Below are positions 39,401 to 51,400 of a stretch of 64,000 nt of DNA, piece by piece. Under the pieces are notes generated by a model that was given only the letters and a program-made list of their open reading frames with translations, was not told the origin of the DNA and made no database searches. The first letter of the stretch is position 1. Each line of letters begins with the position of its first letter. Location of the stretch: the NCBI GenBank assembly GCA_022828595.1, contig JAKGHH010000007.1, positions 39,680,356 to 39,744,355 on the forward strand, given 5' to 3'. The DNA comes from Nelumbo lutea. Taxonomy: Eukaryota; Streptophyta; Magnoliopsida; Proteales; Nelumbonaceae. The position numbers and the translations under genes are program-made.

Positions 39401-42400
39401 GATATTTAATGCCTCAACTCTACTCTATTCTCCAGCAGATCCAGCACAGCCTTATCCTTCTCAAAGGGTGTTAAATAAACGTACTCTTCAGCTTTAAACT
39501 TGCTATTAATAGATCTGCAACTTTCCTCCAGTCTAGAATATGAGCTGAAGCTTTAACTATCAGCTTATTCTCCCAATCTCCTCTCTGTACGTTTACTCTC
39601 ATTCTGTATTTGCCTGCCCCAGCTGTCACTAATAGAGTCTCTTGCTTATTATTTCTCACCAGACTAGTAGAAGTGCTTATCTTCCTTTTTATTGTTTCTT
39701 CTCTTTTAGCACCCAAGTGTTGCAGCAGTTCACATAAGACCCCATGGACTGCCTTCCAGCCCTGACTCTTCCTTCCCTTTAGGCAGACCATCTGCTTTCT
39801 ACCCTTGCCAAAAAATTCTGTCAGGGAGATAAAATAACCTTTAAGGTTTCTCTTACACTCTACAACAAACCTTCTTCCAATTTCTGAGAATAGCTCTTTC
39901 CAACTATTTTGCTTGCCTTTGTTACTTGCACCTTCCACAAACTCCTTGAGCCCTTCAATTACCCCCAACCCTTCTAACAGCACCATCCCTCTCTTTGCTT
40001 CCCTGATTTTCAAACTCAGCTGACCATTTAATCTCAGTTCCTCAAATAGGAGCTCCTTAGATTCAATCTTCAAAGCTTTTTTTCCAACGGCCTACCTCCA
40101 CAGATTCTCCCATCTCAGTTCCTCCCCCTCTCACCCTCTCACCCTCTCACCCTCTCACCATCTCAGACAATGGCAACAGACGAAAACACAATTCCTCACC
40201 CTCTCACCCTCTCACCCTCTCACTTCTCTTCCACAGCATGGTTTGGTCTTAACTCTTCAGAAGCCAATGTCCACCCTCTCACCCTCTCAGCAACCCTCTC
40301 TTTGCTTCACCCTCTCACCCTCTCACCCTCTCACCTTGGTTGATCTTCTATAGGTTTACAGGACAACTTTAGAACGTATTCTTTGTCTATTACCTTAATT
40401 CTTAGCTTTGTTTAATGATTTGAAACAAAAAATAATTTAAAAAGGTGTGCCTATGCTTCTTTTATCATTTCATAAAATATCATTCTATACTTTTGCATAT
40501 TTTAATTGCTTCTACCATGTCCATAATTTTTACAATATTTCCATACAATATTTCTGACATGTTCCCTATATTTGGACAACCAATATTTCCACCAACATCA
40601 ACATTTTAAAGCTTGCTCAAACCTCCTGGTAGTGAAACACCTCGTGTCACACCCCATGCTTAAAAACATTGATTTCCACAAACATCAACATTTTATACCT
40701 TGGTTTCATTATGTAATACTACCTTAGTCCCCAACTTCCTGTTCCCTATCAGAAAACTCCTAAAAGGTCACATATCTTTCTTTGTTGAAATTAAATTAGA
40801 ATAACTTGATTCTGTGGAGAGCACAATCCAGCTAATGTCAAGACTCAGTAATCAGTCCTAATGTTTGTTCAAAAGGTTTCCCTTTAATATAAGAGGGACC
40901 ATAAACATGAACCATGGAATTGTAAATCAGTTCTTGGATATAGCCACATAGACTCTAATAAGGCTGTTAACAGTCCTTAATCGCTACTAGATGAATAATC
41001 ATTAGGTTTGATTTAGAGAATGAAGACATAATATAATGAGAAGAAACATGTATCACTGAATGCACAATCCACAAGTTTCAAAGTCTAGTAATATTTTGGA
41101 ATGACCTAAGCATGGTTACTGAAAGATCTCCACAAGCATGAAGCCCGGCAAGGACCAATGATGGTCCCATATTTGAGTTACTGCACAAAGAAGGCTTTTT
41201 TCTCTCTACCTCCAATCCTTCAAGATATGGTTCACCTAGATCAATTTCTTTCATCTCCAATGGTTCAAAATCATTTTTTTGTAATAAAGCATCACTAAAA
41301 GCCTTCAACACATCACTTGACATAACACAGCAAGTAACAGTCTGGGGAACGTTCAAATGTGCGTTCTCTGTGCTGGCCAAACATCAGAAATGGTAACTCA
41401 TAGAAAAATACAAGTTGTGCAAGAACTAAAACTAAGAGGAAATCTAAGATACCTATCATGAAGACTACAGAAAAGGCTAACTTGTTGCAGTAATAATTGT
41501 AGTTAATATGCAGGGGACTATGCCAACCATTTGATGAGTCCACCTAGGTGATTTCCCATGCCAATAGCCAATAATTGGATGGCCAAACCATTTTTGATCA
41601 TATAATCAGGATAACTCTTGGCATGGACCATCAAATGGAGGGTTCCACATCCCTGCAAATAGCAAATCATGAATCGGGTGCTTATTTATCCAGAAGGTAC
41701 TTGGATTTCCTCATGACAAATAACCAATGACAAGTAGACTTTTGCTATATTGAGACGTACTTGTTTTTGCTGCATAGTGTTTCTTTATCCTCTCTGCACG
41801 TGCACTTGTAACTGCTCCATGATGAGAAGAAGCATCGATTGCAACTACAGAAAGGTTGTACTGGAAAGACAGTACTTGTGCCAGATAACCCTAAAAAACA
41901 ACCATAAATACAGAAAAAAAAAATTGAGCTAGGACCCAACATGCATAAGGTATAATTTTGTTAACATAAAGGTTTTATTAATAAGAGTATAAGACAATTA
42001 GAATGCACAAGTAGTGGGCTAACACCCTAATTTTAAAAAGAGACCCTAATGCATAGTTATTCAAATTTTCCAAAACAGCCAAGAACTCCCTACAACTCTC
42101 TACAGAAAAAGGTCCATCTCCCTTTCTCTTGCTTCAAACTAGGATCTAATTGACAACAAAAGCACCCTTGTACACACTTAAGAGTTTAAGTGCTTACCTC
42201 CTTGAAATATCCTTCAAAAATAATGTAGTTTCTGTGGTTCCATCATATAAGCATGTCAATTCCACCCAAGCCTTAATGCACCAATTTGTTATTAGCTTAT
42301 GATCATATTGATTGTATACATGGATGACATTGTCGCTACTGTTGATAATCCAACTGAAAATTCTCAGCTTATGGTTTTTCTAACATCAAAATTTGAGAAT

Positions 42401-45400
42401 AAGGACCTTGGACCTCTCAAGTATTTTCTTGGCATTGGGGTGGTTAGGTGAATGAAGAGTTTTTTCATCTCTCAAAAAAAGTATGTTCTAGATCTACTAA
42501 AGGAGACAAAAAAAAAAAGACAAAAAAAAGTAGGGGCCAAACCAATGGGCACTCCTATAGATTCCACCCATTATCTTGGAGCTAATTATGGAAAGTTGTC
42601 ATTATATAGAAGGCAATATTAGAGGCTGATTGTAGGCTACTATATCTTTGCTTCATTCATCCAAATATTTCTTATGTTGTTAGTGAGGTTTGCCAATACA
42701 TGCATCAACCAAGATCTTCTCAAATACAAGTAGAACAACTCTTATGGCACTTGAAGGGTGCTGACTTCTTTACTCTAATCATGGTCATATCAAGGTAGAG
42801 GTATATATTGATGTCAACTAGACTGGATCCATAGATGACAGATTGTCTACTTCCCATTAATGTATATTTGTTAGGGGAAATGTTGTCTCAGAGAGAAGTA
42901 AGAAACATCCTATAGTAGCTCGATCTAGTGTTGAGGCCAAACAAGGCTATGGAGTATGGCATATGGTGTTTCTAAATTGCTATGGTTGAAAGCTTGTTGA
43001 CAGAGATTCGCATACAATTTGAGAGGCCCATGAATCTATATTGTAACAATCAGGCTACCATAAACATAGCTCATAATCCAATTTAAAACAATAAAACAAA
43101 ACACATAGAAGTAGATAGCCATTTTATTAGAGTGTGTTGCAAATGGAGAAATGTGCCTACCAATTGTGATATCCAAAGTCCAACCAACTGATTGAATGAC
43201 TAAAGGTTGGAAACACAACCTAACCAAATTGGGCATTTATGATAAAACAAAACACATAGAAGTAGATAGCCATTTTATAAGTGTGTTGCAAAAGGACGAG
43301 TGTGCCTACCAATTGTGAAATCCGAAGACCAACCAGCTGATTGAATGACTAAAGGTTGGAACACAACCTGAGCAAGTTGGGCATTTATGATATCTATCTC
43401 AGCTTGAGAAGTTTAAGAGGTTAGGGGCACTTTAGTCATTTGATCTATTTTCAAATTTATGTAATTAAATGGGAGAGTCAGGAGCCTGTGTGTAACTGTT
43501 ACAGACATTATATAAGTTAATAGAATGGGCATGTGATCCAAGACAAATTCATTATGGCATTCCCTTGTTCTCTTACTCTTTTCTTCTTTTTTCTTCTATT
43601 TCTTCTACACTATTCTCTTCTATTTTCATATTCATTAGCAAGTATTATTGCATAAATTCTGTTACCATCTTGATCCCTATACATTTTTTCAAAGTAACTC
43701 TCTCTAATAGAGGAACCATTGTCAACCAAGAAAAAGCATTCAATTGTATGACAAGCCAGACACCTGCACCTTCAATTACAGCTCTTCCTCCATTGTTAGA
43801 GAATCACCAAAATAGATATTCTGACTGTTTTCTCTTTTTCTCCTTATTTCCTCTTTTCTTCTTCTCTCTTCACCCGAGATTAAACTCCTTAAGACTCTTG
43901 AAAGTGTTGCATTGCTTAGAAATCTCTCTGGAAGAGGGGTTGTAATCATGGTAGGCGGTGATACAAAATCTTCCAAGAATCTTTTTTCTAAATATCCCCT
44001 TTGCTCGGTGGTGATAGAGAATCTTCTAAAAATCATTTTTTCTAAATATCCCCAATATGTTGGAGATATTTCAGATTTCATTGATAGACTATGTATTTAA
44101 AATTTAAAATTTTAGAATATTATTAAAAACTTTTCAATATTTCATGAAAATCATCATGATTTCTTAAAACTATTTTCCTAAATGAACAACCAAAGAACTG
44201 GTGATTGAATAATTGGCTTAGTCGTTTACTACTTTGATATGATTCACTTACCAAGCCACTATAGTTAAAAAGAAAAAGAAAAATGCATACAACTACAAAA
44301 GCATATTTTCAATGTAATCAAAACATATAGTAACAATATGTTTTGATTACTTACCAAAAAAAAGTATTACTTATCAAAAAAAAGATATAGTAACAATAGA
44401 GACAAAAGTAAAAAAATGGCAAATATTTGACATATACAAACAAGAGAAGATGGCTAATGACCAAAAGGGAGACAAAGAGAAATATACCTATTACAGTCTC
44501 TTAATTTTTCCCATTTCATTTATATAGTTATTTGCTATGGTGTTGAACCTTAAATGTGCAATTATATTTCTTCTAATGATCTCTTGAAGGTTTATTTAAC
44601 TAATTCCATGCTTCTAGAAAACATTCCTGATATTTTAGATTTTCCAAATATCTTAGCAAAATTAGAGAAATATCTCTGAAATTTCTCCAACTCTAAATAT
44701 ATTAAATAGGGGTTCAGGTGGTTATGTAACTACCCCTCTTTTAAGTGATTGACACCTGGCCTCTCATTTAATGAGATAGAGAGTTAGGCATGGGATACAC
44801 TTTTAGTGGCCTAAATGGGCTTTAATTAGCCCATTAGCCTTCTTTTATAGACATGGCCCCACCCCACGTGGATTTTAAACATACCTTAAGTAATTGGATT
44901 GCATGTGCTCCTTTTTTCTTAAACAGATGTTAGATGCAACTGGGTTATCTTATTATAAATTCCGCTTTCAAGAGCACATTATTTCCCTTTCTCCTTTTCC
45001 CTCCCCTCTCCTTTCTTTATATACTATTTTGCAGGTCAAAATAATGTCTAAGCTCATGAATAACAAATAAGATGCAGCAACAATCAATCAATATTAGAAG
45101 ATGATGCAATGGAGAAAATGTACAAGTAAAATGGAGAATAGAAAGTACAATGGAAAGCCTTGAATCAAAACTAAGATGGTTCAATAGAGAACATGTTAGT
45201 ATTCCATGGTATCAGCTTCTCAAATAGGGAAAAAGAAACTTGAAATGGACGAAAAAAAAAAAAAGAAAGAAAGAAAGAAAGAAAGAAAGAAGAAAATAAA
45301 GAAACATGCACACCTGACCAGCACCAACATCAATTATTGTCTGAGATCCAGTACTTTCTGCAATCGATCTTACAACAGCAGCTAGAATTTCCACCTGTTC

Positions 45401-48400
45401 AACTAAAGTGTTGGGATAAACAAGTAAAGGGAAGCAGAGATCACATAGAACTGGAGCATAGACTTGATGCTCAGCCCCAAAAAACACAAAAAAAATAAAA
45501 AAGTTAGGAAGGAAATTAAAGAAAGAAAAAAAAAACAATGGATTACCAATTTTAAAAACCCTAAGATATAGATTATCCTTTGTAAAGATCTTAATTGGAT
45601 CAGCCAATAATAACTTGGGGCTCCTATCTTCCCCAAAATCAACCATAGTATGCTCTGATTCCCAATCTATTCATGCTTAGCAAAGAATCTTATTAGTCAA
45701 TTAACCACCTTTTATTGGGTTTCTCTATCTTAGGGGTACCCATCTTAGCCCAGCCCAGCTTGAAAATTTTCATGCTTGGGCCTAGTTATTGTGTCCAGGC
45801 CTAGCCCGAGCCTAAGCCCGCATCAGGCCGGGAAATTTCCAAGCAGCCCAATACTTTAGGCCCAGCCAAGGTCTGAACTGACCAGTCCACACATTTTTAT
45901 ATTACATTTTATAATAACTGTTATAAATTTATAATATGACACATATGATATATATTATATATAATATTTTGTATTATATGAAGTATAACACAAATTTTAT
46001 ACATATATGTCATAGAATATTATGAATATATATATATATATAGTCATAGACCCAAGAACTTTGGATCGAGCCCTGGGCCAGAGCTACCCTTATGATAGGT
46101 GCTAAGGCCAGGCCAGCCCATGATCACCCCTACGTTGGGTTAGTTCAGTCTAACGTTTGCAATATCCTTCAAATTTCATGATATTTCCTCAAACAAAAAT
46201 TCCATTCTAATGAGTTCGGATTGGCTTTTTTGAAGATAAATAATAAGAAATTTTATTGCTAAAAGGAAAAACAATACAACATAACTAGGTGACAAGATGT
46301 CACCCCCTCTGGATTACAGCAATGAAAAGCCACAAAACAAAAGAAACGCCATTTCAGAAACAACTCAAACAAGACAAATCTCAGCACTCATATCAAGAAT
46401 TCAGAGAAGACCAAAATTCAGCTCCAAAGTCTTTTTTCCGCAGTCCTTGAAACTCTGGAAGCAGTAGCACCCAGACAATAACTGTTGAACTAATAACAGC
46501 TACCAGCTCTTCCATACTTTTCTCTTTCTCCTCAAAGATCCTTCTGTTTCTTTCCTTCCCTATTTCCCAGCAAACAGCAAAAGGAATACATGTCCAAAGG
46601 ATCTTGACTTTAACTCCACCTGGATTCTTGGCCAACTGCTGAAAAGTCCAAAGGATCAACCAAAGGACTCCTGACCACCTTGAATAACTTGAAGAAATAG
46701 GACCAAATTGGGTATGAAAAGTTGCAATGGCGCAAAAAGTGAGACACATCTTCCTCAGCAGCACAACACAACACACATCTACTTGGAAACTGCAGCCCTC
46801 TAAGTTTCAATTAATCCTGTGTTAGACTGCATCCTCTCACAATCAACTAAGCAAAAGCTTCAGCCCTTGGTGGTACAGGCTTCTCCCAAACACCCCTTAC
46901 TGTATCAGCTACCACCTGATTTCTGACCAGGTGGTTAACTTAGATAATAGATTAATTTAGTTTATTAATTATTTAATTTATGTAGATTGTTTAATTATTT
47001 AGTTAGTATTTAGTTAGATTCATTTGGAGATAGTTATTAATAAACAATATTAATTTAATTTATATTATTAATTGTACTTACATTAACATAATCTATAGTA
47101 TTAAAATTTAATAGTTTAATTAGCTTACATTTGTATATATCAATTAGTTAGTTTAATTTACATTATATATTAATTTAGTTTAACATGTTATCTAATTTAT
47201 ATTTTGGTTATTTACACACATTAAACATATAGGATTGATCTATTGGCCAAAATACATAGGCAAGTGGATGATGGGTTGGAAGACATTGGATTAAGGAAGA
47301 TATGAATTTTCAAGGAAAGTGGTGCAAGTGGAAAAGTTCTTTGGGACTTCAGCCTTATCTTGGCCCTAGCCCGTGGGCCAATCGGCAAGGGGACCCTTTG
47401 TCCCCCCTCCTTTTCATTTGTGTGATGGAAATTTTAACCATATTTACCAGCCAAGTAGGGGAAGAAGGGATGTGAAAAGGCTTTGAATCTAGCCTAGAGG
47501 GAGCAGATTCATTTGCTTCAGTTTTCTAATGACACCCTCTGCTTCATTGATGCTGAAGTGGAGTAACTGGAAGCCCTTCTAGGGGTGCTGAGTTTGTTTG
47601 AAGTGGTGTCAGGGCTGAAAGTTAACTGGTCAAAGAGTAGCTTAATACCTGCTAAGTATCTTGGACTTCTTTTGGGAGCCAAATGCACCTCCTCTCTAGT
47701 GTGGGACCCTGTGGTGGATTGGATAGAAAGGAAACTGGCCTCCTAGAAATCTAAATACCTGTCCTTGAGAGGTAGAATCACTCTCATAAAGAGTTCCCTT
47801 TCAAATTTACCTTCTTACTTTCTATCCCTTTTCCCAACCCCATCCAAAGTGGCTCAAAGAATTGAAGAGTTAAAGAGAGACTTCTTATGGAGCGTCTGGG
47901 AGGAGGAAAAGAAATTACACTTAGTCAATTGGGACCAAGTGTGCATGCCAAAAGAAAAAGGTGGGCTGAGGATTAGAAAGTTAAAAATCTTCAACAAGGC
48001 CCTTTTGGGGAAATGAGTTTGGAGATTCAGGAAAGAAAGGGTATGTTGATGGAGAAATTTAATAGCAGCAAAATAATGGCACTGACAGAGGTGATTGGAC
48101 AACTTCTTCAAATCTACCCTCCTTGGAGTGTTCCCTATGGAAGAAAATCATGGAGCTTGCTCCACTTTTAAACAGAGGTTTGTCTCTTAGGCAGGGGTCT
48201 GGTCTCTTAGGCGAGCTGGCTTCAAACTTACCCTTCTTAACAGGAATTGGCATTCAATGAGAAAAGGATACCAAAGCATGCAAAATGCAACTTGAAATTA
48301 AAATCACTAACTTACTTCATGTTTTTTCTTCATATTCATGCCTTGGGTAAGAACAGTATCAAGTGAAGCCACATGCAAATTGGGCAACATCTGCAAAATA

Positions 48401-51400
48401 TTAAAAAGGTCAAAGTGCAGCCAAATAATTAAAAACAACTTATCATTACAAATCTAATATCCATGATTAAAAGACATGACAAACCACTATAAACATGGTA
48501 AAAACAGCAATGTTGATAACAAAAGATGATCTACCATGTAAGCACCTTGGGCAAGGCTCCTATTTGTCTTTCATGTCTTTCATTAGAAATTATAGTCAAG
48601 GATAAATAAACAAATAAAAAAAATCAGATGATTAGTCACTTAAAAAATGAGACTATTCTATTGATAAATGAAATAAATATTGCATTTCAAAATAAAAGCA
48701 ACCATTAAAGGATATGAAAGAAACAACAGACATAACAAGAAACTATACTCCTTTAAAAAGTGTGAATGTGCCTTTAAAGATTTCTAGACTTTTTTTGTGA
48801 CTAAAGCACCCCTATTTGTTAATTTGCCCCCATTTCTTTTGATCAATAACTCTGAAAATTTTCATTAATTAGGATGCTTTAATATACAACAAGAAGTTAC
48901 AAAGAAATCAGCATAGAAGCCCCCATTTTATTGTGAGGGTGAAAACATAACCAACTAATCAACTCCAAATTCTCTCATTAACTCCTAATTGACATAATCA
49001 TTAGGGGCATGCATACACTAACCAACAACACTAACAGCATATGATATGCGAGGCCTACATAAACAAAGCAACTGGCCAACCAATTTCTAATACATAGCCT
49101 TTTTTATAAGTAACTTTGAAATTTTAATAAGAATAAAGCAGCACTATATACATACAATACAAGCAGCCCTTAGGTGCAAATTGCACCTCTGACATCATAA
49201 AAGACGGATTACAACTGATCCCAATACAAATGCCCCCTATTAACCCCTTGCTTAGCTAAGAAATCAGCCAGCCTGTTTGTGGCTCCTTGCACCTATTGTT
49301 TCCTAATATTCATCATATTACTCAACAACCATTTGGACCTCTTTAACTTCCTTCCTATAGGTCTATACCACAGTTTCCACCTTTCCTAACCAACCCACCA
49401 ACACCTTGGAGCCCCCTTCAATAATCAGTCTATCCAAATTCAAGTTTCTCGGTAGATGCATCCCTTGAATTACCACCACAAATTCCACCATTGTAAAGCC
49501 ACCCCCCCCACCCCAGCTGGACCAAAGAACAATGCAATAATGGTGCCACCTTTATCTCTAAAAACTTACCCTGCTCCCAAGGGACCCGGATTACCCCAGC
49601 TGCTACCATCAAAGTTTAATTTAATAAAGCCTCTAAAGGAGGTGACCAAGATTTATGTACAGATTTCTTTTTTGAAGAACTCTTTGCCACCACACCCCAA
49701 TTTCTCCACACATCATCAAAAGTAAAAGGTGAGAAGATTTCCAAGGATCTAACTAGGGGTGCAACTTGGGCAGCCCAACCCGAGCCCGAATCGACCCAGC
49801 CCAAAATTTTACACAGGCTGGGCTTGATGCCAAAGAAATTGAGCTTTTTTAATTTTTTGGGCTGGGCCCGAGCCTAGTCCTTAGGTAGCCCAAACCTGGC
49901 CTGAGCCCGGCCCAACTTTGTTCCAACCCAAGCCCAATGCAATTATACACATTCATATATACATATATATTTACATATATACATACATATTTGCATACAT
50001 ATTTACATACATACATCTATGTATACATATTTGCATAAATGCATACATACATGTATAATTTTAGAGCGGGTTCATTGACCAACCCGAGCCCGGCTAGGGC
50101 TCGAGCCCAACCCGAGTGCATCAAATTACAATGTGGGCTGAGCTCAGGTTAGGAAGATAAGGCTTGACCTCGGGCTCGGGCCTTGGGCTCAAATCTTAAG
50201 GTTGGGCCTAGTTTGACCATAAACCCAAGGTTTAAAATTTCATTGTATCGTATCTTTTAAAAACAGATACGGGATACGCATGGAAATCATGTGTATCATC
50301 CTTTTTCATGCGTATCGGACCCGTATCAGGGGCGCATCGGGGCGTACCGAAGGTGTATTGGAGGTGTATCGGGGTGTATCGGTAGCGTATCGACGAAAAA
50401 GATACGGCCAAAAACCGAAAAAAAAAATAAAGGGAAAAGTAAGATTCTTTCAACCCCCAAATGACTCTAAAACTCCAAACCTTATTCCTAGAGTGCTAGA
50501 TTTGCAAAATTTTGCAAGAAACAAGTGTGAATCGTTATTTTTTTTAAGATTTTTCAAGTTTTGAAAAAATATGGTAAAAAATAGGTAATTTTTTTCAATT
50601 TTTTATAATATCATATGATTTCTTTTTTCTTGAATGTATAAATGTATGTTAATCTACATTTCTTACATCCAAAATCACATCTTTTTGAGTTATCTGTTGA
50701 TTTATTGAAATTTCATGAGATATTTGGGGAAAATATAAATTAACAAAAAATTGAAAATATATTTTTTTTCTCGGCATATAAAGACTAAATATGTTTTATA
50801 TCTATAGATTTATCTATAATATCCATAGAGAAATTGAAATTTCTTCTTAAATATTTTTTTTATATTTTTAGAATAAAAATAAATAATAATTAATTATATT
50901 TTATCATTTAATCACAATGATTGAATATATTATAATTCTATGGATCATCTATTATATATTCCACAAGGCAAATGAAATTTCTTCTTTAATAAATATTTTT
51001 TGTATATATTATGTAATGCTTATTTATTTTTTTATATTTGTTGAAAATAAATAATAAATAATTATTGTATATTTTCACTTAGAAGTTGTGTTAATGCATA
51101 TTTTATGGTTGGATAAGAGAGTTAGTTTTTTCCCATCCCATTAAATATTAAAACTTAAGAATTATAAATTATAGTTAAGTATGGGATTTTTAATGAAATT
51201 ATAATTAACTACAATATATTTCTTCATAAAACCATTAAAATATATTAATTTAATGTATATACACCTCATTTAGGTCTTATATTTAGTGTTGTTATGTATT
51301 TTTATGATTTATTAAAGTATTTATAGTGTTTTAAAGCGTATCTATGTGTATCTTAGTTTTTCTCCGATACGCATATGTATCCAAGGCGTATCTTGATACA

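Larger units (their letters stand above)
34641..40351 (-). mobile_element. LINE complete at both ends, RT deleted, with an 18-bp target duplication
   Basis: Flanks aggtttacaggacaactt at 34623-34640 and 40352-40369. On the minus strand: a decamer-repeat leader (40351-40120), ORF1 from 40113, endonuclease (37290-36400), then directly the last part of RT (36370), zinc region and RNase H to 34850, and a 3' tail with a 17-T run at 34642-34659. The RT palm including the catalytic aspartates is missing. Sense to the host gene. Confidence 0.92.
34258..40612. mobile_element. Interspersed repeat, copy B, interrupted by a full-length LINE
   Basis: 34258-34622 and 40370-40612 match copy A (13119-14553): gggcagcaacacaaaattttactg, cattttgcatatttta-like and ccaacatcaacattttaaa. 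The LINE at 34641-40351 splits it with an 18-bp duplication. Confidence 0.65.
46225..48250 (-). mobile_element. LINE with probable inverted 5' segment
   Basis: 46225-46930 is a minus-strand 3' part: T-rich end, [18 protein letters not shown] zinc ligands, [19 protein letters not shown], ending at FWSSLNS with no RNase H, so a different LINE lineage from the others. 47264-48250 is the RT part ([29 protein letters not shown], [17 protein letters not shown]) on the plus strand. This arrangement fits twin priming. 46935-47260 between them is A/T-rich filler. Confidence 0.6.

Noticed and set aside
40120..40345. CRISPR-like array from regularly repeated ctcaccctct
   Set aside because: The repeat is a 10-mer in direct contact, spacers are absent or irregular, and it lies in the leader of a plant LINE.
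45249..45300. Regulatory element near exon 5
   Set aside because: It is a simple (gaaa)n microsatellite with no further support.
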